DNA of 23,752 nucleotides from Priapulus caudatus (lineage: Eukaryota > Priapulida > Priapulimorpha > Priapulimorphida > Priapulidae). The stretch lies in assembly GCF_000485595.1 (NCBI RefSeq), contig NW_014577404.1, forward strand, positions 105,849 through 129,600, written 5' to 3'. Of this stretch, positions 9,130 to 19,360 are shown one piece after another; the stretch's first letter is position 1; every line of letters begins with the position of its first letter. The notes beneath the pieces were generated by a model. That model had not been told where the DNA came from. It did not search any database and saw only the letters and a program-made list of their open reading frames with translations. The translations under genes were made by a program, and so were the position numbers.

Positions 9130-9745
9130 CTCCAAAGCAACACAGAGCCATCTTGGCTCAGTCAGGGAAGCTCGCACCCTCCTACTGCTCTCTAGCTGCT
9201 GGTGGCTTGTCCATCCTGCTAGCTGACCATGTAGGGTGTAGCGGAGCTCGGTCAGAAGTCTACGCAAGGATACACAGCGCAGGACGAGGATCACGCCGCT
9301 TGCTGCCCCCTTCCTGACGCAAGGATACACAGCGCGGAGCCAGCTCGGCTCAGTCAGGGAAGCTCGCACCCTCTCACTGCTCTCTAGCTGCTGGTGGCTT
9401 GTCCGCCCTGCTAGCTGAGCATGTAGGGTGTAGCGGAGCTCAGTCAGACGTCTACGCAGGACGAGGATTATGCCGCTTGCTGCCTTCTCCTTGACTCCAG
9501 GATACACAGCGCAGAACGAGGATCACGCCGCTTGCTGCCTCCTTCCTGACTCCAGGATACACAGCGCAGGACGAGGATCACGCCGCTTGCTGGCTCCTTT
9601 CTGACTACAGAACACAGAACGCAAGACGAGGAACACGCCGCGTGGTGAGCATTAGCAATGAAGCTTTCACCCTCCCACTGATCTCTAGCTGCTGGTGGCT
9701 TGCCCGCCCTGCTAGCTGATCATGTAGAGTGTAGCCGATTAGCTA
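9130..9745. repeat. two-tier minisatellite (A unit ~110 bp, B unit ~55 bp)
   Basis: A units (about 9148-9261, 9344-9452 and 9655-9745) share 'gctcagtcagggaagctcgcaccctc', 'ctctctagctgctggtggcttg' and 'ctgctagctgaNcatgtagggtgtagc'. B units (about 9262-9316, a partial at 9318-9336, 9453-9497, 9498-9552, 9553-9607 and 9608-9645) share 'aggatacacagcgcaggacgaggatcacgccgcttgctg'. The order is A-B-b-A-B-B-B-B-A. The 155-codon minus-strand frame and the 88-codon plus-strand frame here are repeat products with no known domain. Confidence 0.9.
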
Positions 9746-10081
9746 AGCACTGCTCACTACTGTATTCGGGCCTTCAGCACAAAGTCACGTATGATCACGG
9801 GGTGTGTTTTATCTGCCGCTAGCCTGATGGTCAAGTGTGTAATAAAAGCCCCGGTGTGAACACCGTTACGTTGTCTTTGCGTCTTATGAGTTGCGTGTGG
9901 ATTCCGTTAGTCCAGTGGTCGTTCCTGTCAAGGAATTGTACCCGGTCCGAACATCAGGCCCGGGATAACGTCTTGTCGGCAAAAAGGCAAGTTCGTTACA
10001 CATGTTTATCATTGACGTTATATGCGCACATGCGGAGTTTAACGGTTGGTAGCAATGAGATGCGTGATATTGTTCGATACA

Positions 10082-10606
10082 AGCGCACGCACGCACGCAT
10101 GCACGCACGTGTACGTGCACACACACACTCATGCACGCACGTGTACGTGCGCACGCACGCATGCACGCACGTGTACGTGCACACACACACTCATGCACGC
10201 ACGTGTACGTGCGCACGCACGCATGCTTGCACGCACGTGTACGTGCACACACACGGACGCACGCACGCACATGTACGTGCACACGCGCGCGCGCATGCAC
10301 ACACTCACGCACGCACGCACGTGTACGTGCGCACGCACACTCATGCACGCACGTGTACGTGCACACGCACGCACGCACGTATACGTTCACATGCACAAGC
10401 GCGCACGCACGCATGCACGCACGCACGCACGCATTCACGCACGCATGCACGCACGTGTACGTGCCCACGCACGCACGCACGCACGCACGTGTAAGTTCAC
10501 ACGCACGCATGCACGCACGTGTACGTGCACACGCACGCACGCACGCATGCACGCACGTGTACGTGCACACGCACGCACGCACGCAGCACGCACGTGTACG
10601 TGCACT
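10082..10606. repeat. CACG-based minisatellite, alternating purine-pyrimidine
   Basis: About 525 bp built from GCAC units with about 14 copies of a CACGTGTACGTGC block, some varied (ATGTACGTGC, ATACGTTC, GTAAGTTC), spaced about 30-55 bp apart. Almost every step alternates purine and pyrimidine. All six frames stay open over long stretches as Thr-His-Ala-Arg or Cys-Val-Arg-Ala peptides, which is an artefact of the 4 bp period. None of these frames is a supported gene. Confidence 0.95.
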
Positions 10607-10812
10607 ACATAAACAGCGCTTTCTATCAGAACATGTGTTCATTCATCTGTAAATGTCAAGCAGCACGCTTCGCTTCTGCCAACCACAACACATAACAAAT
10701 ACACGTGACCTGATCTATGACGTCACGTGAAACATCGCTATTAGGCTTGCGCGATGGCGTGTGCATATATGTTTGCTAGTGAATTAGACCCGCTAAAATT
10801 CGAGACTGTTTG

Positions 10813-10873
10813 CTGGCAGCAATTGATCCGTGCGCCGGCCTTTCGATTTGGCGCACGGATCAATAGCTGCCAG
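10813..10873. repeat. 24 bp inverted repeat (hairpin)
   Basis: CTGGCAGCAATTGATCCGTG plus CGCC (10813-10836) pairs with 10850-10873 at 23 of 24 positions over a 13-base spacer. A wider, weaker inverted match (CCCGCTAA near 10788 and TTAGCGGG near 10947) may mark the ends of a small element of about 165 bp. Confidence 0.8.
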
Positions 10874-11107
10874 CGCGTGATACTTTCGTAGGACGTTCCC
10901 GCGGTCGCGTGCGCCTTGCCGCGGAACTGCGCGCAAGATCCGCGCTTAGCGGGCAGGATCAACACCTCTCAAGCGACTCTTCTCTGGTATCCGGTCTCTC
11001 ATCTGGGTATTCAATAAGTAATAAAGTCATCCGTATATAGCTACATGTATTTGTAAGCTAGTGATAATATCAAGAGTAGATAATAACACATGTGGCGGCC
11101 ATCATGA

Positions 11108-11334
11108 AGGCCTATTTAGACGATGCGTCCTAGACGTACGCCTTTGACGTACGTCAGACGCATACGTCTAAAACGCACCGTGTAAACTATGCGGTACGAC
11201 ACGCTTTTATGACCCTTGCGATATCGGATGCACAGGACGGATGTTCAAATTTCTTCTGACATTGCGTTTGCATTGTCATACACGGTGCGTTTTGGACGTA
11301 CGTCCTAGACTAGGACGCATCGTGTAAATAGGCC
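11108..11334. mobile_element. MITE with two-part terminal inverted repeats
   Basis: The left end AGGCCTATTTAGACGATGCG (continuing TCCTAG) matches the reverse complement of the right end, AGGCCTATTTACACGATGCG. A second inverted block, ACGTACGTC...AAAACGCACCGTGT, is shared between about 11148-11185 and 11277-11310. The size is 227 bp, with no coding capacity and no clear target duplication. I cannot place the superfamily. Confidence 0.75.
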
Positions 11335-11500
11335 TGCCAGGCAGTCAGCCTGCCAGCAATCCAGTCAGTCAATCAGTCAGTCGCACAGTCAGCCAGCAAT
11401 CCAGTAAGGCAGGCAGTCAGTCACTCCGCGAGTCGGTCGGTCGGTTGGTCGGTCGGACAGCAATCCAGTCAGGCACTCAGTCAGTCAGGCAGTCAGTCAG
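11335..11500. repeat. degenerate CAGT/CAGC tandem repeats
   Basis: Units of CAGTCAGC, CAATCCAGTCAG and GGCAGTCAGT run from the MITE boundary into the pure GGTC array. They look like the older, mutated flank of the same tetranucleotide expansion. Confidence 0.8.
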
Positions 11501-11667
11501 TCGGTCGGTCGGTCGGTCGGTCGGTCGGTCGGTCGGTCGGTCGGTCGGTCGGTCGGTCGGTCGGTCGGTCGGTCGGTCGGTCGGTCGGTCGGTCGGTCGG
11601 TCGGTCGGTCGGTCGGTCGGTCGGTCGGTCGGTCGGTCGGTCGGTCGGTCGGTCGGTCGGTCGGTCG
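11501..11667. repeat. uninterrupted (GGTC)n microsatellite, ~42 copies
   Basis: 167 bp of TCGG/GGTC without a visible interruption, ending at TCGCGATTACC. The open frames over it (Gly-Arg-Ser-Val and Asp-Arg-Pro-Thr repeats) are not genes. The purity suggests recent expansion. Confidence 0.97.
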
Positions 11668-12764
<1,097 letters not shown>

Positions 12765-12778
12765 TAGGTATCTTATTA

Positions 12779-12956
12779 TGCTATTGGTGCCTTAACTGCG
12801 TGCTATATAATTGTGTCAGTTGTGTGCTATATGTGTCTTTATTGTGCCAGTAGTGTGTTAGTTGTATGCTATAGGTGTCTTAATTGTGGCAGTAGTGTGC
12901 TATCGGTGTCTTTATTGTGCCAGTAGTGTGTTAATTGTACGCTATAATTGTGCGAT
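12779..12956. repeat. minisatellite of ~30-42 bp units
   Basis: Repeated phrases 'gctatNNgtgtctttattgtg', 'ccagtagtgtgttaNttgtacg' and 'gcagtagtgtg' give five to six imperfect units. It starts only 15 bp after the donor of the upstream exon. Confidence 0.8.
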
Positions 12957-14504
12957 AAAAGTATCTTGTGATAAATCACCCCGATCCATCTATTTCCCAT
13001 CCCACTGGCCCATCATCACTACCACTCACACACCAATACACCCAATGAACTATCATCGCATATGTGTAACCCAACTGCAGAGAAAAAAGTACGTATGACT
13101 CCAAAAGCAGTTTAGACTATATATATCAATATGACAGGGAAGACATGGTACATAATGACAGATAAGGTACCGATAACATCATAACACATTACTGTAATGC
13201 CCACAAGTCACAACTATCATCTGACCCAAGCCTAAATATGAGAAGCCTAGCTGCCACTCGCACTAAGAGCTTGAAACTTGAGATCTTGTATCTGCTATTT
13301 CCCTGCGCAGATGTTTATCTCGCAATCGCTTACATGCGTGTGTCAAATGCACGCATCGCGCTAATAGGTAAGGTGATGAGAAAAACAGCGCTAGCGGCAT
13401 GGAACACTGCACAGGGTCTTAATTGTGTGCTCTGATTAATTGTCGCACGCCCCTGCTCTGAATCGACCTAGTCACACATAGTCACACAGTGTGCACACAC
13501 TGTGCAGCATGGATGTGTCATACAGCTTCGGATATAGCTGGCGAAGGTAAAACTGTAGTTAGTCGTCCCTTTTGTCGTTTTTCGTCGTCGTCGTCTTCTT
13601 CTTATTCTTTATCTTTTCCGTTTTCTGATTCGTCTGGGAGTAGTACCCGACCCTTGCGCAGAGACCTGCATCCCATTGTGTGTGTTATTATCGTATCTCT
13701 GGGAAGAGTACTTGGCTCAATGAGCAGGCTTGGCGTCTTGTAGAATGTTGCGCGCACGGGTGTGTTTCGTTTGCAAATTTTGAGATGCGAAAGGACGACT
13801 AGTCGCGCGTAAAATGACAGATAAATTCATAACTACATATGCGGAGAGGGAAAGCATATCATGCAACGAGTGTGCGAAGAAATCTGGCGTGTTCGTGCAT
13901 GTGTGCGTGTGCGAGCACATACATGCGTACACACTCGCGTAATGGCTACCACCAATGTGTAGGCGACCGACAACCCGACAAGCATCACACGTCTGTAAAT
14001 GTTATGTTATGCTGCTGGCTTTCTCGGTAATGATCTGCTGCCGACTGGTGCTCCGGGGGATAGCTGAAGAAGAAGCAAAGGGAGTCCATGCATAATATAT
14101 TGATCATCTAGCTTATTCGAATCGTGCCAGATTTCCCAAAGACTTGATATTAGATATAATTATTAAAATACAACCATGTTATAATTCTACGGGCTCTATA
14201 TATGTCTCGGGCCAGCGGCAATCAAACCATATCTGTCTGTGTGTATGTCTAGCCATACAATGGAAAATATATGGATTTATTATACTAAAAATAATGAAAT
14301 TATCGAAAAGTCATCGAAAAATTATTTTCTTCATAATTTTAGAAATACAACTTTTTACAGGGAACGTGTTAACACAAATCTAAAATAGATGTCGGCAGCA
14401 GAAATATTGTGAGAATAATGTAGACTAGACTAGTTTGTTCACAAACATAATACGTGTGATTGTTCAAGATGTTTGTCCACCTCTACAGACTAATATATAA
14501 ACTA

Positions 14505-14723
14505 CTACTGTATACGCTGTATATTTCGCGGTGGTTTAATTTACGCGAATTTCGCGAACGCGTTCCCGACCGCGAAAATAACAACATGCGAATAATTCAT
14601 ACCGAATAATACCGATAATTCATAATTCACCGACCGCGAAATTAACCATTCGCGAAATTGTCCGTCAAATCTGAATTCGCGAAAATATCTGTACGCGAAA
14701 AATGTGGCGTACGTATACAGTAG
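14505..14723. mobile_element. MITE rich in TTCGCGAA
   Basis: The ends CTACTGTATACG (14505-14516) and CGTATACAGTAG (14712-14723) are perfect 12 bp inverted repeats. The interior carries about eight CGCGAA/TTCGCG motifs in both orientations, including the palindrome TTCGCGAA, and repeats of AATTCATA and ACCGA. The total is 219 bp, with no coding capacity. The superfamily cannot be assigned and no clear target duplication was seen. Confidence 0.85.
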
Positions 14724-15098
14724 GGCCTATATCGTAATAAGGTCGCGGTTATCTCCCTGTGGCATTAAAAGAACGCCCGGCTAGGAATTGACCAAGACTA
14801 AGCATGTCGTCGCAGTGACTCGCTGTTTCCTCTTGTTTATTGGTGACAGTAATGGGTAGTCATACAAGTACTGGCAATATCGTATTGTCCGCTGTGGGGA
14901 ATAGGACACCATGTTCTGAGTGCAATTAAGTGGCCAGGCATTCTAAGTGCAGTTCGACTGCTTGCACATCTATATCATATGACCAGGTAGTGACGCTGTG
15001 CTTTTTAATTAAGCACGTTCACTTTGATTAAATATCGACATCGAAGTACGCAGCTTGTTTACACGTATAATTGATATGGCTATATGCAAGGAAGGAGG

Positions 15099-15570
15099 GT
15101 TAGTGGGTGGCTGGGTGTATGATGCTGTGTCGTGCCTCTTCGGCAGCTCTGCTGGGGAGGGGGATAATGGGTGGGTGGTGCTGTGACATGCGGTGTAGTG
15201 GCTGCGCATGGGGAAGAAGGAGACAATGGGTTGGTGGTGCTGTGACATGGCTGTGTAGTGGCTGTACATGCGGAAGAAGGAGATAATGAGTGGATGGTGT
15301 TGTGACATGGTTGTGTAAAGGCTGTATAGGGGGAGGGGAGATAGTAGGTGGGGTGGTGATGTGATCAAGAGCTCATAATAGAGATTGAGCATTATGAGCT
15401 CTTGATGTGATGTATCTGTGTGGTGGGGGATGTACGCGGGGGGGGGATGGGGAGATAATTGGTGATGCTGTTTAGTGTCTGTGTGGTAGCTATGCTGTGG
15501 GACTGGCAGGATAGAGACAATTAGTGCATGTGGTTCTTGTGTCTGTGTGATGACTTGGTGAAGATATATA
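15099..15570. repeat. ~60 bp minisatellite, G/T-rich, six to seven copies
   Basis: Each unit has 'ggtggtgctgtgacatgg', 'ctgtgtagtggctgtacatg', a G/A-rich run and 'agataatg'. Units start near 15107, 15169, 15228, 15288, 15347, 15461 and 15523. The fifth unit is interrupted by the hairpin at 15357-15411. The 127-codon minus-strand frame (Ser/His/Pro repeats) follows the repeat and is not a supported gene. Confidence 0.85.
15357..15411. mobile_element. micro-hairpin insertion flanked by 9 bp direct repeats
   Basis: TGATGTGAT occurs at 15357-15365 and 15403-15411. The DNA between forms a perfect 16 bp palindromic stem (15364-15379 with 15391-15406) around an 11-base loop. The sequence is foreign to the minisatellite unit it interrupts. 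A small insertion with target duplication and a replication template switch both fit. Confidence 0.6.
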
Positions 15571-15903
15571 TGATCACCAGTTGATCCACTCGATGAACGC
15601 AGAGGTGTGCATTACAGCACTTTCATGCTTTAGCATTTGGAATACGTAATAATCCTACTAGTCTCCTAGTGACTCATAGAGTCTCACGTAGAAATGTATC
15701 TCGCTCAAAGTAGACGTGATCTACAATTAAGATATGAAAAACTACGTATTTATTCTCGTATGGAACCTAGTTGGTAATTTTTTTGCGTTCTTGTAGTAAC
15801 ACACAGCTAGTAGGTGGACTTTTTTTCCTACCGTAACGAGCCGCATCTGTAGTTGTTACACCTGTTTCCTCGCGTAATTAGCTTGCTCCTATTTTCCTGC
15901 TAG

Positions 15904-15976
15904 GGTGCCAGAGGTTCTGACGAAGAAGTATATTTGGCAAGTCATTCACGCCATTAGTTTCTGCCACCAGCATAAC
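15904..15976 (+). CDS. CDKL1/4-like: CDKL1/4-like kinase, internal exon b (alphaE)
   Basis: The exon begins after TGCTAG, and its first base completes the Gly codon split at 12763. It ends exactly at an Asn codon before GTAAGT, so the following intron is phase 0. It encodes G then VPEVLTKKYIWQVIHAISFC and HQHN, the alphaE helix leading into the catalytic loop. Human CDKL1 has a closely similar segment here (GVPEHLV...ITWQ...NFCHKHN, from memory). At 73 bp it is a very short exon, and no single-frame gene finder would see it. The frame match to both neighbours is strong evidence that it is real. Confidence 0.96.
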
Positions 15977-17375
15977 GTAAGTATTCTTAACTATAGTGCC
16001 TGTCTAAGCTGACCGTTTGGTCTACATAACGCCAATATTCATGAGTGCTGTCCATCTAAGCCGAACATCTTCATAACCTTAGTATTCGGGAGTGGTACCC
16101 GTCGAAACCATGGGAATAATCTTTCTTCATCACCGCTCTTCGCCCCTAATTCTTTGCACTGGATTCTCTGCGTATAAATTGGCTTCCGGTTTTCCCGTGT
16201 ATTAATTGTCCCGATTCCTAAATGGGTGTTACGGTACTAACTTATTTAAACGTAATTGTAAATATCCCTGGTTGATGTCTTCAATCAAGCGAGTGGGATT
16301 CAACCACTCCAATGATGAAGCCATCATGTTAATCACAGCATGTTATTGAACCAAAGTGCATGGTAGAAAATTGATCAAGTTTATAGCAAATGGGATTAGG
16401 CTGTGGTAGCCTGTGTGAAGCCAGGTAACGTCTCCACGCCGGCTTATATAACGTGTAAGTCTAAGGTAGCTGCATGTTGTGTTCACTCTCAACAGTGCTT
16501 TCTATTTATAGAAATCCATTGATTCATAAATATATTTTCCAGCCAGATATTGACAAAAGAATGGCCACAGCATTACACGTTCAATTTTCAAGGTAGCCAA
16601 AGCAATAGGCTGCAGTTGAAATTGCAAGCTAGCATTTTAGAAACTGTTACATATATCAATGAAAAGTAATATAAATCTGTTCCAAACCAGGGTTTGCGGT
16701 TGTAGTTTTACGTAACTGTGTAATATGATCGGGATGCCATAGATAATTTTAGGCTCTATCTCAAATAGTTGGATTAATTTAGTATTTCCGAGCAATGCGA
16801 ATGAGTTATTTTCTAGCAATGCGCATAATTGAAAAGCAGTGAGAAATTTAAAAAAACTGGAGCTGTCTGCAGCGTTCCGATGCGGTTTAGTTAATAATAT
16901 AATTAAACTGTGTCAATGTTACGATACTTGTGTAATGCTATGTGGGCCATCGCCACCACTTTTGCATGTATAAAAAAGAACTCCATAAGTGTATTAAACT
17001 AACAATTATAGAAACCACAACAGGTAACACACAGCGTTATAGCAAACAGTTTCTCAAGCATACTAGCTGGTTGCAGAGTGGTTTAATGAGATTCGTGAGA
17101 GATAGTATGCTTGTTTATGTATTAAAAAATGCATTAAAAACTAAAATCCGGATTCATTTGATATGGCAATTACCTTAGTCGCGAAAACACTACAAATTTC
17201 AGGCATTTTAAGAAAAAAGTCAAAGATATAAGCAAAATAGTCGTCAAGGTATATTCCCGTTTACCCAGGGCGGGGGTACCTGCAGCACTTATACCACACT
17301 TTCCATCGTTTCCGGCAATGAACATGATGCACATTCACTTGAGGCCTCGGGGAATACTGTATGTAGTATATTATA

Positions 17376-17425
17376 CTTATTATTATTATTATATTTATTA
17401 TTATTATTATTACGTATATTATTAG
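17376..17425. repeat. (ATT)n microsatellite
   Basis: Two runs of TTA/ATT separated by ATATTT, about 50 bp. Minus-strand frames rich in Ile and Asn come from it. Confidence 0.9.
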
Positions 17426-17762
17426 ACGCGAGCTTTGGCGATGATGCCCGCATTTCAGACCTGATAAACCTCGGATGACCCCCGATCCCATGCTCATACA
17501 ACTAGATTCGTGCTGCTTTTTTTAATCAATCCGCGGTTATGTCGTATATGCATTGACTACACGTATACATTACATTGTACATTATCGTATAAATCGTTCT
17601 AGGCAGTGAAGAGGCAGAAAATACAGTTTAATACTATAGTGCTATATAGGTTCAAATCTTCCTAATGTGACGATTATTTTCGACGTTAATTATCCCATGA
17701 TATTTGCGTAAAAATAATACACCATCAAAAGCTATTCTCGCATTCCGCGGCGCGTGTTTTAA

Positions 17763-18132
17763 AGTGATTACGTCACGAATTTCTAGCACCATCAAGTAGT
17801 ACATTTGTGTGTTATTTGTACAAACTAAAATGTATGAAAATACAATTAGTGTTTCTGTTTACTTTTTATGATTATATACCTTTTTTATATGCCCTAATTT
17901 GCCGGTGAAAAACAGAGAGACGCCAGTATCTGAACAGTACTGGGGGAATAGTGTTAGACAACAGAAATTACCAAATCGTCTAGATTTTTGCAAATTTAAC
18001 CAACGTAAAAACATTTTTATCAGGTGAGAGTTTGAGGATATATTTAGTAACGTTAGTTCTTACTTTTAATGTAAAAAAATGGCAATTTTTTTTTTACAAA
18101 TTTTATTATAGAAAATTCGTGACGTAGTCCCT
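17763..18132. mobile_element. TTAA-flanked MITE (piggyBac- or Kolobok-like)
   Basis: The left end AGTGATTACGTCACGAATTT (17763 onward) and the reverse complement of the right end, AGGGACTACGTCACGAATTT, match at about 18 of 20 positions. TTAA lies directly outside both ends (17759-17762 and 18133-18136), as expected for a four-base TTAA target duplication. The 370 bp interior is AT-rich without a transposase. PiggyBac and Kolobok both use TTAA and the ends alone do not decide between them. Confidence 0.85.
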
Positions 18133-18189
18133 TTAATGGAAAGCTATAAAGAATCTGCTGACGTACACGCGCACATTAACATGTGAATT

Positions 18190-18247
18190 TACTCCTGGTA
18201 ATATTGCCTGGTAATTTATGCCTGGTAATTTATGCCTGGTAAATATG
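18190..18247. repeat. ~14 bp tandem repeat (CCTGGTAATTTATG)
   Basis: Four to five copies of CCTGGTAAT with TTATG or ATTG linkers run in tandem. It has no coding meaning. Confidence 0.8.
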
Positions 18248-18429
18248 CAGTACGCTATTTGATTGCTCTGCTTGTATAAAATTTAAAATATACAGTGTAG
18301 ATCGAGGCGTTTGATTACGTTACGTGTGTAGTATTGATAATATGTAATATAAAAGTGGGGATTATTGTTGTAATATTGTTCATATTTATAATAAATTAAG
18401 GGCATTTGAGCCGCCCTGCGTGTATAACA

Positions 18430-18518
18430 TTAATAATATCAAGGGCTAATCATACTAATAATCGTATACTATCAGAGATAATAATGGTGTTATATTAGCT
18501 CTTGATAATATCAGGGGT
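18430..18518. repeat. imperfect palindrome with AGCTCTTGAT-type arms
   Basis: ATAATATCAAGGGCTAAT (18433-18450) pairs imperfectly with ATTAGCTCTTGATAATAT (about 18494-18511) over a spacer of roughly 43 bases. ATAATATCA is also directly repeated at 18433-18441 and 18505-18513. The right arm shares an 18-base phrase with 19916-19933 (one difference). Confidence 0.6.
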
Positions 18519-18988
18519 TGTAGATCATCTATTAATGATAATATGTATAATAAAAGTAGAGAGACATATTATGGCTCTACCTGTGTAAGTCATAGAATGC
18601 ACGCTAACTGTATTCGGTTGTATTGAATACATATAGATCGTACCTAGATTGTGCGATGAGCAGCGAGTCATAGTGTACTCCGTCACCTCGGCCGAATAAA
18701 TGCATGACTATGCGCCTCAATAATGCCCAAAGAAAATATCATATATTATACGTGACAGATCCCTTGCGATTATGTATCGTTAATTCTTACGGCCCCGGCG
18801 GTACCGCCCTCCACATCATTATTAATGCGTGTGAAATACGTGAGTTGTATAGCAGTTGCGTGTCTGTTATTCCTTGTGGTCATTGCTGTCGTGGCAGGTG
18901 GGTAAACACCGAGTGTCATTTGTAAAGCGTATCCATCTTGGCTGGTCGGTATATTGATTAGTGTCTTCACTGGGTTCACGTCGCTTAC

Positions 18989-19035
18989 ATTGGACCATAG
19001 TTAGTAGGTGGTCCCTCTACTAACTATGATTGGAC
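18989..19035. mobile_element. micro-hairpin insertion flanked by 7 bp direct repeats
   Basis: ATTGGAC occurs at 18989-18995 and 19029-19035. Between them lies a perfect 12 bp stem, CATAGTTAGTAG (18996-19007) with CTACTAACTATG (19017-19028), around a 9-base loop. The stem fills the interval between the direct repeats exactly. Confidence 0.6.
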
Positions 19036-19360
19036 GGCATTCGCCCTAACTCTGTACCTGAGCTTTACACGCGCGCTTCAGATAAACTGTCTTTATGATG
19101 TAAATGATCGCAGAGCTGCATCGCAGTACGGTAAATACACACGCCCTCGTGCATACGTTTATATATGTTAATTTCTACCGTCAATTCTCTCCACTCATTC
19201 TCTCATTTTTCCGTCAGTCCATGCACTCGCCACCCGTCTGTCTATCTGCCTGTCCGTCCGCCGGTTCATCCGTCCTCCCTTGCACGTGTCTATTATTATT
19301 CACTGATATAATATATAAATACACATATTTATACAGCACGAGAGATGTTATTTGAGATAT

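Noticed and set aside
9040-9507. 155-codon minus-strand frame over the A/B minisatellite
   Set aside because: The protein is an internal repeat of the DNA unit with no known domain, and the frame breaks where units vary.
9130-9745. CRISPR array
   Set aside because: Repeats are long, imperfect and contiguous without unique spacers; the genome context is animal.
9884-10652. Long frames on both strands over the CACG array (up to 252 codons)
   Set aside because: All six frames stay open because of the short repeat period; peptides are pure Thr-His-Ala-Arg or Cys-Val-Arg-Ala repeats with no domain.
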